Source of the DNA: Clostridiaceae bacterium BRH_c20a
GTDB lineage: Bacteria; Bacillota; Peptococcia; Peptococcales; BICA1-8
Assembly (NCBI GenBank): GCA_000961765.1
Contig: LADT01000001.1
Location: forward strand, 62,001 to 126,000
Length of the DNA stretch: 64,000 nucleotides
Reading direction: 5' to 3'
In this document: one piece after another, positions 17,162 to 26,092 of the stretch
Layout of the letters: each line of letters opens with the position of its first letter
How positions within the stretch are numbered: the stretch's first letter is position 1
The notes under the pieces: model-generated
Databases searched by the model: none
Told to the model about the DNA's origin: nothing
Seen by the model: only the letters and a program-made list of their open reading frames with translations
Position numbers and translations under genes: made by a program

Positions 17162-17302
17162 CAAAAACCGGCGAAGTCACATTCCTTTGCAGATAGCGAA
17201 AGCGACCTACAAGTTTTGGAGCTGGTAGGACAACCTACCGCTGTCTGCCCTGACCCTAGGCTGAGGGAAATTGCTTTGGAGAGGAATTGGGAAATTATTT
17301 AA
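17162..17302 (+). pseudogene. Remnant of a HAD-IB (SerB-like) phosphatase, C-terminus only
   Basis: The 46-codon open stretch begins right after a stop and has no start. It reads SHSFADSESDLQVLELVG followed by QPTAVCPDPRLREIALERNW and EII. This matches the end of SerB-like HAD-IB hydrolases: the ADSxSD motif IV, the VGxPxAVxPDxxLR stretch and the final RxWxII. The catalytic N-terminal half is absent from the 500 bp around it, so the gene is dead. Confidence 0.75.
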
Positions 17303-17495
17303 ATTATTTTACTGCTTTTTGGATAGATACTTCTTATTTCGTTTTGGCTATTTCGGGCACTTGATAATCTAATCTACAAGTATTGGTTTTTCTGCAATTA
17401 TAATATTTAGCAACTGGAAAAAAAAATTTATTTGTAAACATTATACTTTTGGGGGATGCTAAACATGAAAATTATAATAAAAGGATGTGTATTTT

Positions 17496-17711
17496 ATGGA
17501 GCAGTTAACACAAATGGAGTTTCTAAAAATTAATGAATTATTGGGAGCAGAAGAACTGTCCATTAAAAAGTATCAGGCCTATAGCAATGAAGTCAAAGAT
17601 GATGAGTTACAGCCTTATATTCAAGAATCTATCAATTTACATCAGCAGAACCTATCCAATCTTTTGGAATTAGTACGCAAAAATAATGGAAAGGATGAAA
17701 CTCAAATATGA
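17496..17711 (+). CDS. Small helical, CotF-associated spore coat-like protein
   Basis: The start is MEQLTQMEFLKINELLG at 17496, with AAAAGGA 9 nt upstream; the earlier ATG at 17487 abuts that site. The protein (71 aa) is a single helical hairpin (EELSIKKYQAYSNEV..., YIQESINLHQQNLSNLLELV) like the ferritin-like half of CotF-type coat proteins. Its stop overlaps the start of the cotF-like gene by 4 bp, so the two are co-translated and may act together. No enzymatic residues seen. Confidence 0.65.
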   Translation: MEQLTQMEFLKINELLGAEELSIKKYQAYSNEVKDDELQPYIQESINLHQQNLSNLLELVRKNNGKDETQI

Positions 17712-17998
17712 AAATGGAAGTAAAGGATATATTAAATGATATGCTCTCAACTGAAAAAAGCTTAGCTGGTTCTTACTGCCAGGCTGAATTAGAAGCTGCA
17801 AATAAATCATTAAGAGAACAGCTGGGACAAATGCAGAGGCAAGTACAGCAAAACCATGCCAAGATATTCCACGAAATTCATCAAAGAGGATGGTATAAAA
17901 CTCCAACAGCAGGACAGCAAGCTATTGAGAGTATGATTATTTCCTGGGAACAAAAATTTCAAAAGAACCCTGAATTAAATAATCAAACTACACACTAG
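17708..17998 (+). CDS. CotF-family spore coat protein
   Basis: 96 residues starting MKMEVKDILNDMLSTEKSLA, the standard beginning of CotF domain proteins, with LEAANKSLREQLGQMQRQVQ and a terminal FHEIHQRGWYKTPTAGQQAI. Translationally coupled to the preceding gene (ATGA-type overlap). Expected to be deposited in the outer layers of the spore under late mother-cell control. Regulatory sigma-K/E boxes were not distinguished. Confidence 0.85.
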   Translation: MKMEVKDILNDMLSTEKSLAGSYCQAELEAANKSLREQLGQMQRQVQQNHAKIFHEIHQRGWYKTPTAGQQAIESMIISWEQKFQKNPELNNQTTH

Positions 17999-18010
17999 GA
18001 GTTGATTTAC

Positions 18011-19429
18011 TTGTTCAAGTGGCTTGCTCGTAAAATGATGAATGGTGTGATGGATACTATGATGGATCAGTATATGAACAGAATGATGCAGGACCCATAT
18101 ACTGAAAATCTTCTATCCTTCATTACAATAATGCAAAAACTCACTCCAAGGGCAATATTTGAGGCCGGAATGAGAGCAGAAAGTGGAAAACCAATTGAAA
18201 GGCCATTGGGGACCTATCATATTTTATCAGAATGGAACAAGCTATTACTAAATCCGGTACATCTAGTAAAATTGCCAACTCAGGATGGAGTCCAAATAAA
18301 TACAGATACAGTTATTGGCCCTAAAGCAAGAAAACCATTAAAGTTAGACATTCCCATCCTAATTTCAGGGATGTCTTATGGCGGTGCCTTAAGTTTGAAG
18401 GCAAAGATCGCTTTGGCTAGAGGTGCCAGTATGGCGGGTACCGCAACTAATTCAGGTGAAGCACCTTTAGTGGACGAGGAACGAAAAGAAGCAAAGTTTT
18501 TTATCGGCCAATATAATCGGGGCGGATGGATGAATACTGATAAAGAACTAAGACAGCTAGATGCTATAGAAATTCAGTTAGGGCAGGGGGCACAGGCAGC
18601 AGCACCAATGGGAATGAACTCAACCCAAATCGGTGAAGATTTAAGAAAGGCAAAAAAACTCAAACAAGGCGAAAATGCTGTAATTCATTCCCGTTTAATG
18701 GGTGTAAACCAACCTGAGGACATTATTAGCTTAGTATCAAGATTAAAGGGAAAATATGGTGTACCAGTAGGAATCAAAATATGTGCCACCCATTATATTG
18801 AACAGGAATTAGACATATGTATACAAGCAGGTATTGATTATTTCGTAGTAGATGGTGCAGAAGCAGGTACCCATGGAGGCCCTACAACTCTAGAGGATGA
18901 CGTTGGCCTACCAACCCTTTTTGCATTAAATCGGACTGTTAATCACCTGAAATCCAGGGGTGTAAAGGAGCAAATTTCTGTTATTGCAAGCGGAGGCTTA
19001 ACAACACCAGGTCACTTTTTAAAAGCTCTGGCTTTAGGTGCTGATGCCGTATATATTGGCTCAATTGCCCTAATGGCTTTACTGCAAACTCAAATGGCTA
19101 AAGCCTTACCAAAAGAGACCCCACCCCAGATACCATTATATCTGGGTAAGTTTAAAGAAGACCTTAATGTTGAAGAAGGTGCAGAACATTTGGCAAAATT
19201 TTTAAAATCCTGTGTAGAAGAAATGAAGCTTGTCTGCTACGCTTTGGCAAAAACTGACTTAGCCCAGCTAAAAAGGAGTGACCTTGTTTGTATTGACCGT
19301 AACTTGGCTGAGGTTTTAGGGATTGACTATGCAGGCTTTCCACCAACAATAGAAATTAATAATAGGGATATTGATTGGATACCACCCCAGGACAAAATTA
19401 AGCCGACAGAAACAGAGTTATATCATTAA
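18011..19429 (+). CDS. FMN-binding glutamate synthase family protein (GltB2-like)
   Basis: TTG at 18011 is 9 nt after GGAG and is the likely start; the in-frame TTG at 18002 abuts that site. The conserved FMN/synthase domain of GOGAT is recognisable: PILISGMSYGGALSLKAK, GTATNSGEAPLVDEERKEAK, IEIQLGQGAQAAAPMGMN, FVVDGAEAGTHGGPTTLEDD and VIASGGLTTPGHFLKALALG, a TIM-barrel with its phosphate-binding loop. The glutaminase domain and the Fe-S cysteines of full GOGAT are absent, so the true reaction is uncertain. A Met-rich N-terminal helix (MMDQYMNRMMQD) may contact membrane. It follows the coat genes closely. Confidence 0.85.
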   Translation: MFKWLARKMMNGVMDTMMDQYMNRMMQDPYTENLLSFITIMQKLTPRAIFEAGMRAESGKPIERPLGTYHILSEWNKLLLNPVHLVKLPTQDGVQINTDTVIGPKARKPLKLDIPILISGMSYGGALSLKAKIALARGASMAGTATNSGEAPLVDEERKEAKFFIGQYNRGGWMNTDKELRQLDAIEIQLGQGAQAAAPMGMNSTQIGEDLRKAKKLKQGENAVIHSRLMGVNQPEDIISLVSRLKGKYGVPVGIKICATHYIEQELDICIQAGIDYFVVDGAEAGTHGGPTTLEDDVGLPTLFALNRTVNHLKSRGVKEQISVIASGGLTTPGHFLKALALGADAVYIGSIALMALLQTQMAKALPKETPPQIPLYLGKFKEDLNVEEGAEHLAKFLKSCVEEMKLVCYALAKTDLAQLKRSDLVCIDRNLAEVLGIDYAGFPPTIEINNRDIDWIPPQDKIKPTETELYH

Positions 19430-19430
19430 T

Positions 19431-19460
19431 GGGGCAGGTTCCGCCTGCCTCCTATTTTTT
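19431..19460 (+). terminator. Rho-independent terminator of the coat/glutamate-synthase-like operon
   Basis: GGCAGG, a TTCCG loop and CCTGCC, followed by TCCTATTTTTT, begin right after the stop codon. Confidence 0.8.
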
Positions 19461-19558
19461 ATATACTATTACATAAATTATGCCAGTATTTTGCCCTAGT
19501 TTTATCGACATCTGCCTTACCTGTAAAATAATCTTATCACATTTGCCATTACTCTAAT

Positions 19559-20620
19559 TTATTTAATACTTTGCAGACCTGATTTCATAGCTAACTGTCT
19601 AAGAAATGGATTATACATAGCTGGGGATTTTAAATTTTTAATGAGTAAATTTAACTTGATATCCCTTACCTTCTGCTTATATCTATCCAAAAATCCATCT
19701 ATTCCCTCTTCAAGACTACGAGCTAAGTATAAAGAGCTTTTTAATGCGTAGCTGATTCCTTCTGCAGAGCTAGGGCTAATCGCACCTGCAGCTTCTCCAA
19801 CCAGGGCTATACCATCCCTTCCTATATAAAACTGTGATACCTTCTTAGGTCTATAGATATATGCACCCTCAGTTTTTATTTTGTTATCCAAATTAAAGCC
19901 TAATTGTGTTAATTTTCTTTTCAATATATCATACTTTTCCCTAGTATTATCCTTAGGTCTAAGGGCCGACCCTAATAATAGAAAATTCTCCTTTGGTATT
20001 ATCCACGAGTAGAAATCACTTATTTCTTCATCAAAAATTGCTGTGAAATAAGGTATATGAGATGGACATTCAAACCATTCCTGAATTGAGATGTAACTTT
20101 CAGGAATATTTATATCTTTACTAATAAACTTTCTTATCCTTGAAAAGGCACCATCAGCCCCTACGATAACTCTTGTCCTTGCAGATATCTCTTGTCTATT
20201 ATATATATATTTAATTTCATATCCTCCTGGTATTTCAGTAAAGTTTTTAAAAAAGGTATTAAACCTTTTATCAACACCAGTTGGAATTATGGAAACTAAC
20301 CATCTATCAAATTTTTCTCTGTCCATATTAAAGTAGAATCTCTGATATAGCCTTTCTAGATTATTGGTTAAATCAATGGTTTTTACAGCAAAAAGTTGCG
20401 GATCAACTAGAATATCTTTAGGTATCCCTAAACCCAACTTTGCAATCATTTTCTGAGCATCGGGTGCTAGTAATCCTCCGCAGCATTTATTTGTGGGGCT
20501 TTTTGGATTCTCATTCTCTAGATTCCTTTTATCTATTAATAAAACCTTATATTTATCTCCAATTAATCGTGCAAGGTTAGCCCCTGCGGGGCCTGACCCT
20601 ACAATGACAATATCATACAT
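19559..20620 (-). CDS. FAD-dependent oxidoreductase of the geranylgeranyl-reductase/CbrA type
   Basis: The N-terminal Rossmann motif MYDIVIVGSGPAGANLARLI binds FAD. The CCGGLLAPDAQKMI segment, a GADGAFSRIRK loop and GIALVGEAAGAISPSSAEGI (second FAD motif) place it in the geranylgeranyl reductase/PHBH superfamily. Such proteins reduce isoprenoid chains or act on hydrophobic substrates; the substrate here cannot be told. GAGGTGG precedes the ATG at 20620. It is a single gene, convergent with the glutamate-synthase-like gene. Confidence 0.8.
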   Translation of the reverse strand: MYDIVIVGSGPAGANLARLIGDKYKVLLIDKRNLENENPKSPTNKCCGGLLAPDAQKMIAKLGLGIPKDILVDPQLFAVKTIDLTNNLERLYQRFYFNMDREKFDRWLVSIIPTGVDKRFNTFFKNFTEIPGGYEIKYIYNRQEISARTRVIVGADGAFSRIRKFISKDINIPESYISIQEWFECPSHIPYFTAIFDEEISDFYSWIIPKENFLLLGSALRPKDNTREKYDILKRKLTQLGFNLDNKIKTEGAYIYRPKKVSQFYIGRDGIALVGEAAGAISPSSAEGISYALKSSLYLARSLEEGIDGFLDRYKQKVRDIKLNLLIKNLKSPAMYNPFLRQLAMKSGLQSIK

Positions 20621-20783
20621 AAATCCACCTCGTAAGTTTCAAGAATTTTAAAATTTTTAAAAGAAGGCACGATCCTACCCTAGCATAGTGTGAAGAATAT
20701 ACAATGAATGACAAACTAATGGTGAAAGAGTTAAAATAAAACCTAATTAATTATCCTCTTAATTCTTTTATAATCTTAATTTT

Positions 20784-20996
20784 TTAGTTTATATCACTTC
20801 TATATTCCAAAATATCTCCAGGTTGGCATTCTAAAGCTTTACAAATCGCCTCTAAAGTTGATAATCGAATCGCTTTTGCCTTTCCATTTTTCAGTATAGA
20901 AAGATTAGCCATCGTTATTCCAACCCTCTCCGAAAGTTCTGTGACGCTCATTTTCCTTTTAGCCAGCATCACATCGATATTGATTATAATTGCCAT
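20784..20996 (-). CDS. Cro/CI-type helix-turn-helix regulator (YozG-like)
   Basis: The start is the ATG at 20996; GAGGTGA lies 6 nt upstream and overlaps the earlier GTG. A single XRE HTH spans MLAKRKMSVTELSERVGI, TMANLSILKNGKAKAIRLST and LEAICKALECQPGDIL. It lies 10 bp downstream of a DUF2975 membrane protein gene, a common pair in Firmicutes in which the regulator is thought to control the operon. Soluble, 70 aa. Confidence 0.88.
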   Translation of the reverse strand: MAIIINIDVMLAKRKMSVTELSERVGITMANLSILKNGKAKAIRLSTLEAICKALECQPGDILEYRSDIN

Positions 20997-21006
20997 CTTA
21001 TTCACC

Positions 21007-21486
21007 TCATATTGTTAAATCATTATCGTTTTTTATATCTATAGCATCCTTTAAAAGCTTTTGAAGAATAGCAGCAAAGACGGCAATCACCATCGGCGCA
21101 AACGTTAAAACCATTCCAATTACGATGACACCCGGAGCGTCGTCTATCTCCCCTATGAGAAAAAAGAATGGCATGCTGATCAGATACAAGACGCTGATTG
21201 TGAGTGCACAGAATTTGATATTCCTCAAAGCTCTTACAGACAATTCCGAGAACGCTTTGTTCTTGTCAATATAGCTTAGCAGTCGAAACGCCTGATACAA
21301 TGTAACGAAAAACGGTATCGCCGATATATACATAACTATTAAAATGCCATATAGAAAATAAGCCAACTCTGAACCACTTTCTGCTGCATCTTTAGCTATC
21401 CAAGGTAACCCAAATATACATAAAGCAAGAACTGGTGTTCCAATTAAAAAAACGGCAAGCTTTAAAAAGATTGTTTCTCGTTTCAT
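21007..21486 (-). CDS. DUF2975 membrane protein
   Basis: The start at 21486 (MKRETIFLKLAVFLIG) has GTGAGGTG upstream. There are four predicted membrane helices: LKLAVFLIGTPVLALCIFG, YFLYGILIVMYISAIPFFV, CALTISVLYLISMPFFFL and VIVIGMVLTFAPMVIAVFAA. The end (ILQKLLKDAIDIKNDNDLTI) is the usual DUF2975 tail. Partner of the HTH gene just downstream; function of the family unknown. Confidence 0.85.
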   Translation of the reverse strand: MKRETIFLKLAVFLIGTPVLALCIFGLPWIAKDAAESGSELAYFLYGILIVMYISAIPFFVTLYQAFRLLSYIDKNKAFSELSVRALRNIKFCALTISVLYLISMPFFFLIGEIDDAPGVIVIGMVLTFAPMVIAVFAAILQKLLKDAIDIKNDNDLTI

Positions 21487-21707
21487 AAATAGCACCTCAC
21501 TTTAAATTTTTAGCAATTTGATTTTAACATGTATTTTATTGTATTACAATAAATTTATATCATTTATTATTATATTTTTATTGCTGCTAACCTTCTTAAT
21601 GCAAAACAAAATCCGGTCAAGGCGGAAACTGCCCAAACCGGAATAATAATCATGCTCTGTATGCACCAAAGTTACAATTGGTAATAAAACAAGCCCTATT
21701 TTAAAAT

Positions 21708-22604
21708 CTAAAACTGATTGTCTATTCCTAAAGATATATACTTGATAAAATTCTTAATAATATTTGTAAATTCTTTATCCTTATGATAGACCAAATAAAT
21801 ATTTCGAACTAAATCAAGGTCCTTGATTTTTAAGCTTGCAACTGCATTTAGTTGTTTTTCTAATTTAAGTGCACTATTAGAAACCACAGAAATACCTAGA
21901 TTTGCTGCAACTGCTTTTTTGATAGCTTCTACACAATTGAACTCCATTGCTACATTCATTTTTATGTTGTTCTTTATAATAGCCTTTTCAAAAATTTCCC
22001 TAGAACTAGAACCTCTTTCCCTTAAAATAAAAGTTTCATTACATAAATCTAAAATAGATACTTCATGTTTTGTAGCTAAAGGATGATTAGGTGAGACTAT
22101 TAAGACTAATTCATCTTTAGTAATCGACTTAGATATAAAGTCTAAATCTAAACCTAATCCCTCACCAATTACAGCAAAGTCAATCTCATTTTCAAGTAGC
22201 CTTTGAATAATAAGTTTAGAATTACCTACTTGTAATTTGATTTCTACTTTTGGATAGTCTGCTTTAAAAGAACCAAGCAATTCAGGAAGTAAATATATAC
22301 CTGCTGTTGTACCAGCACCCAGTAAAACCTGTCCAATGTTAAAATCACTAATATCATTTATCATTAAATTCGCTTCTTTTGCTAGCTTAAATATTTCGGA
22401 GGCATAATTATATAACCTTTTTCCTGCATCAGTTAGATAGATTTTCTTCCCTAGTTGTTCAATCAACTTAGTTTGCAATTCTTCTTCCAGTTTTCTTACT
22501 TGTATAGAAACTGTAGGCTGACTAATATATAAATTCTTCGCCGCTTCCGAAAAACTTAAATATTTTCCAACATTGTAAAAGGACCTTAAATGGTTAAAGT
22601 TCAT
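21708..22604 (-). CDS. LysR-family transcriptional regulator
   Basis: The N-terminal winged HTH (MNFNHLRSFYNVGKYLSFSE, LYISQPTVSIQVRKLEEEL) and the periplasmic-binding-like effector domain (GQVLLGAGTTAGIYLLPELL) are complete at 298 aa, typical of the CysL/CbbR group. It is divergent from the TauE-type exporter gene with a 124-bp shared intergenic region, so it most likely controls that exporter and the DsrE-like gene. The effector is unknown; sulfite or another sulfur compound is a guess from context. Confidence 0.9.
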   Translation of the reverse strand: MNFNHLRSFYNVGKYLSFSEAAKNLYISQPTVSIQVRKLEEELQTKLIEQLGKKIYLTDAGKRLYNYASEIFKLAKEANLMINDISDFNIGQVLLGAGTTAGIYLLPELLGSFKADYPKVEIKLQVGNSKLIIQRLLENEIDFAVIGEGLGLDLDFISKSITKDELVLIVSPNHPLATKHEVSILDLCNETFILRERGSSSREIFEKAIIKNNIKMNVAMEFNCVEAIKKAVAANLGISVVSNSALKLEKQLNAVASLKIKDLDLVRNIYLVYHKDKEFTNIIKNFIKYISLGIDNQF

Positions 22605-22728
22605 AGCACTCGCCCCTAACTATAGATTTTTTCAATGGTTTTCTACGCATTTATATATTTGTATTATACATTGCACTATTTTAAAATTAAATAAAAACTT
22701 AACATTTTTTGATTGGGGGGTCTTTATT

Positions 22729-23496
22729 TTGAATATCTTTATAATTGTTGCATTTTTAGGCTTTATAGGAGCATTTATAGCTGGTATGGCGGGTATAGGG
22801 GGAGCTATTATTATGATACCCTTACTATATTTTGTTCCGCCGTTACTTGGAGTAGAGCAATTATCCATGCAAACTATAGCAGCGATAACGATTGTACAGG
22901 TTTTTGTAGCAACTGGTAGTGCGGTATTAGTTCATAAATCTAACAATTTTGTTAATAGTCAATTAGTTATTTGGATGGGTACCAGTATAATAATTGGCTC
23001 ATTCATAGGCGGTTTTGGTTCAAAATATGTGCCCGAAGAATTTCTTTCAATAATCTTTGCTACTTTAGCTTTAATTGCTTCCGTAATGATGTTTATCCCT
23101 AAAAAGAATACCTCGGAAAGTGAAGAGTTAATCTTTAACAAACCCCTTGCAGCAGCCTCCGCTGGTATAGTTGGTGCATTAGCGGGTTTAGTTGGAGCAG
23201 GGGGAGCCTTTATGCTCGTACCCATAATGCTTTATATTTTAAGAATACCTTTAAGAATTACAGTCGGTAGTTCTTTAGGCATTGTTTTCTTCTCTGCTAC
23301 TTCTGGTTTCATTGGTAAAGTATTGTCAGGTCAAATGATTTGGTCTTTAGCCTTGGCAATAACAATAGGTGCTTTTCCAGGTGCCCGTTTGGGCGGTAAA
23401 TTAAGTAAGTTTATTCCCGAGAAAACATTAAAAATAATCTTAGCTGTTTTAATTTGTGGCTCAGCAATTAAGATGTGGGCGGACATATTATTTTAA
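22729..23496 (+). CDS. TauE/SafE-family (DUF81) anion exporter
   Basis: A TTG start at 22729 with a GGGGGG run 9 nt upstream. The family shows two related halves, each opening with a glycine-rich helix: FLGFIGAFIAGMAGIGGAII and AASAGIVGALAGLVGAGGAF. There are about eight membrane helices in 255 aa. TauE/SafE proteins move sulfite, sulfoacetate or other sulfonates across the cytoplasmic membrane. The divergent LysR gene and the DsrE-like gene 105 bp downstream support a role in sulfur-oxyanion handling. Confidence 0.88.
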   Translation: MNIFIIVAFLGFIGAFIAGMAGIGGAIIMIPLLYFVPPLLGVEQLSMQTIAAITIVQVFVATGSAVLVHKSNNFVNSQLVIWMGTSIIIGSFIGGFGSKYVPEEFLSIIFATLALIASVMMFIPKKNTSESEELIFNKPLAAASAGIVGALAGLVGAGGAFMLVPIMLYILRIPLRITVGSSLGIVFFSATSGFIGKVLSGQMIWSLALAITIGAFPGARLGGKLSKFIPEKTLKIILAVLICGSAIKMWADILF

Positions 23497-23601
23497 GTTA
23501 AGAAATGTTTTTTGGGGGATAACAGGATAAGGCAAAATGGATGCTTTAAGTTGGAAAACGAAAAAATTTATAATCTATATTGATGAATTGGAGGAATTGA
23601 A

Positions 23602-23922
23602 ATGAAACTTGGACTAATTTTACAAACAAAGGAGTACGAAAAAGCATGGAGTGCAATGAGGTTTGCTGTAACTGCCAAGAAAGAAGGTCATGAGGTAAAG
23701 GTATTTCTCGTAAGTGAAGGTGTGGAAATTATTAAACTTACTCATGAAACATTCGATGTGGCTGCTCAAGTATCAACCTTTCATGAACTTGACGGTCAAA
23801 TTCTTGCTTGCGGCAGCTGTTTAAGATTAAGAAATATGGATGGAACTGAAGTTTGTCCTGTAGGCAAAATGATTAATTGCTTAGAAATGGTAGAATGGGC
23901 TGATAAAGTAGTAACATTTTAA
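23602..23922 (+). CDS. DsrE/DsrF-like small sulfur-relay family protein
   Basis: 106 aa, start after GGAGG (gaattggaggaattgaaATG). The DsrE fold is recognisable from AWSAMRFAVTAKKEGHEVKV and a C-terminal MINCLEMVEWADKVVTF. Cysteines cluster in ILACGSCLRLR (CxxC) and EVCPVG, the place where sulfur-carrying DsrE/TusD proteins keep their active Cys. It is likely a persulfide carrier or regulator linked to the upstream TauE-type exporter; the partner subunits DsrF and DsrH are not present. Confidence 0.8.
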   Translation: MKLGLILQTKEYEKAWSAMRFAVTAKKEGHEVKVFLVSEGVEIIKLTHETFDVAAQVSTFHELDGQILACGSCLRLRNMDGTEVCPVGKMINCLEMVEWADKVVTF

Positions 23923-24098
23923 GCTATAATTTCTGTAGAAAAAATCAAAGGTATCCAAACACCTGGGCCTTTTTTATTTATTATATTTCTCTTTTTAGGT
24001 GCAATAGTTCGTTCCTTGGACGCAAAAACCCGTCGATGTAACGGGATTTCTCCAGGTCATTTATATCCTGACACCTCATAAGTCCCCTCTTTCCCCTT

Positions 24099-24824
24099 TT
24101 ATAACCGTTTCATAACAGATACCAGGAGATAACCAGGAAACAGTTTTTGTTCCTCAGTAGATAATTTGTGATAAAAATTTGTCGTTTCGTACTGCAGGTA
24201 TTGTCCCCCTGGAACGAAAAGAAGAAAATCAAGAGCATTAACAAAACCAATACTGTATTCTCGCAAAACATTAAGACCGGCTTTTTCAGCTGCAAGGGCT
24301 AATGAGGAAACAGGATTTTCAATGCCATACGGCCATTTTCCAGTTTGTTCTGCAATATATTTCCCCATTCGATACGGTAAACAACCTGCATTAGGATTTA
24401 AACTAATAATCACTCCTTCTGTTTTTGTAACTCTTTTCATTTCCTCCAGTGCCTTAACCTGCTCGGAGAAAGTAAAATGTTCTAATACACCTGCATTCCA
24501 TGTGATATCAGCTGTTTGATTATTTAGGGGCATATTCATAATATCAGCAAGGATAAACTCTCCTTTTTGATTGGATTTTAAAAAGAGATCTTGCGCATTT
24601 TTTAAAGCCCTTTCCGAATAATCAACTAACACTATAGAAGCACCTTTAGTAGCCATTCGTAAAGATATACGCCCTGTACCTGAACCTGCTTCAATAAAAA
24701 TTTTTTCTTCAAACCCCTTAGTCTCTTTTAATAAACACTGATAAATCTCCTCTGATAAATCGTCCCAAGTAAATTCTATACCTTTTGACCAAATACAATC
24801 CCAGATGTCTTTTTGAGTGCTCAC
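24099..24824 (-). CDS. Class I SAM-dependent methyltransferase
   Basis: A GTG start at 24824 behind GGGGAGG. The SAM motifs are in order: IFIEAGSGTGRISLRMA (motif I, EAGSGTGR), IVLVDYSERALKNAQ (motif II acidic), FILADIMNMPLNNQTADITW (motif III) and NAGVLEHF. Length (241 aa) is typical for small-molecule methyltransferases. Substrate unknown. It is isolated, convergent with the DsrE-like gene. Confidence 0.85.
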   Translation of the reverse strand: MSTQKDIWDCIWSKGIEFTWDDLSEEIYQCLLKETKGFEEKIFIEAGSGTGRISLRMATKGASIVLVDYSERALKNAQDLFLKSNQKGEFILADIMNMPLNNQTADITWNAGVLEHFTFSEQVKALEEMKRVTKTEGVIISLNPNAGCLPYRMGKYIAEQTGKWPYGIENPVSSLALAAEKAGLNVLREYSIGFVNALDFLLFVPGGQYLQYETTNFYHKLSTEEQKLFPGYLLVSVMKRL

Positions 24825-24887
24825 TATTCTTCCTCCCCAATATATAATTGATAATATTTCATTACTAAGCTATTAATTTTAGCAGTA

Positions 24888-25242
24888 ATGATAGGTATTA
24901 TTATATTTGTAATTGGATATAGTTCTTTTATAGGAGTATATTATTATACTTCTATAAAAGAACTTTGTATTAGCTGTCATTATATTAAACCATATGTTAT
25001 TTCGTGGGCAAATTCTCCCCATCAAAATGTTAACTAACCTATTATTGATGTTCCCTTTATTAGTGAAGCAAGATGTTGCGTGGCATATTGGAGAAATTAA
25101 AGACTATCCAAATGTAAAAAAAATTAATAGTACTGAAGAACACCTGCAATAAATTAAAAATGAACAAAAATGTTCTAACTGTCATATTAATACCGGTCAC
25201 CAAGCAAATATGGGTGTAGAAAAAGTCTTTAATTTTAACTAA
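24888..25242 (+). pseudogene. Decayed NapC/NirT/NrfH-family multihaem cytochrome c
   Basis: The first piece (24888-25037) has the family's N-terminal membrane anchor and first haem site: IIIFVIGYSSFIGVYYYTS, then CISCHYIKPYVISWANSPHQ, which matches the TS...CxSCHxMxPxxxxWxxSxH signature. A stop follows. Further on, in another frame, WHIGEIKDYPNVKKINSTEE ends in a stop and is followed by KCSNCHINTGHQ and KVFNFN. At least one frameshift and one nonsense codon are present. Such proteins pass electrons from menaquinol to periplasmic reductases; no catalytic partner gene is nearby. Confidence 0.8.
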
Positions 25243-25430
25243 ATACTAGCCTATCGCATGTTTAACACAAATACATTAGTGTTAAATATTTTTCCAGCTT
25301 AATATTTAAACTGCGCAGTTAAATGAAATAATACTAAGATTAAATTTTTTTACTCAAATAGGTTGTGAACTAATAAAATCAGGTGCTAAAACAATTTGGA
25401 AATTCAATTATAATAGTAGGTGAATATTAA

Positions 25431-26012
25431 ATGTTTAAGGTGAAAGATACTATTATTGCTGGTATTCTAGCAGGATGGATGGGGAATGTTGTCAAAGAGG
25501 TATTGACGTGGTCATTTTACCTTATGGGATGGGTCAGATATACATTTGTACATATTGCTGCTGGCTTTTATTATTCTAAAGAAAACATCGATGCTCCCTT
25601 CAGTCTCGTAACGGGTGTTATAACAGATTGGACAATTGCAGGGACTTTTGGGGTGATACTCTTATACCTCCTGCGCTATACTGGTTCAGACTATGCTATT
25701 TTTAAAGGAATTGGGTTAGGTTCATTAGTATATGTAATTACATTTGGAATCGGAATGGCGCTGGATATTACTAGGGCTACACTTATAACGCCCTTGCCAG
25801 ACTTTCTTTTAATTATGTCGCACCTTACCATAGGAGGTGTTTCTGGTTGGGCTCTAGAAAAACATTTTGGCAATATCGTATCGCTAAAACTACAGAAAAC
25901 TAAGACTCGAGAACATATCGTTATTTTGAAACCTTATATTTTTAATGGTGCTATTGTTCCAAAAAAACCCAAAAAGATTATGTCTGTCCGTTCACAAAAC
26001 AAAAAGAAATAG
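25431..26012 (+). CDS. Integral membrane protein of unknown function
   Basis: 193 aa with AGGTGA upstream of the ATG. Four to five hydrophobic helices are visible: IIAGILAGWMGNVVKEVLTW, LVTGVITDWTIAGTFGVILL, LGSLVYVITFGIGMALDITR and LIMSHLTIGGVSGWALEKHF. The tail is basic and cytoplasmic (KKPKKIMSVRSQNKKK). The gene follows the dead cytochrome by 190 bp but need not be related to it. I recognise no family with confidence. Confidence 0.75.
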   Translation: MFKVKDTIIAGILAGWMGNVVKEVLTWSFYLMGWVRYTFVHIAAGFYYSKENIDAPFSLVTGVITDWTIAGTFGVILLYLLRYTGSDYAIFKGIGLGSLVYVITFGIGMALDITRATLITPLPDFLLIMSHLTIGGVSGWALEKHFGNIVSLKLQKTKTREHIVILKPYIFNGAIVPKKPKKIMSVRSQNKKK

Positions 26013-26092
26013 CTCCCTCATTACCTTTTTATTTTATGCATTATAATAAACTAAGTATTCTAAAAATCATAAAGAAGAACAAGGGGGGTACG

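Noticed and set aside
22746-22760. TGTTGCATTTTTAGG as a possible Tn7 left terminus
   Set aside because: It is coding sequence at the start of the intact TauE-type exporter and has no flanking TnsB-like repeats.
25054-25074. TGTTGCGTGG resembling the transposon terminus TGTTGCATGG, as a possible left end
   Set aside because: It is not preceded by AAATA, no GTTGTTTACT-type repeats follow, and it lies within the decayed cytochrome frame (VAWHIGE).
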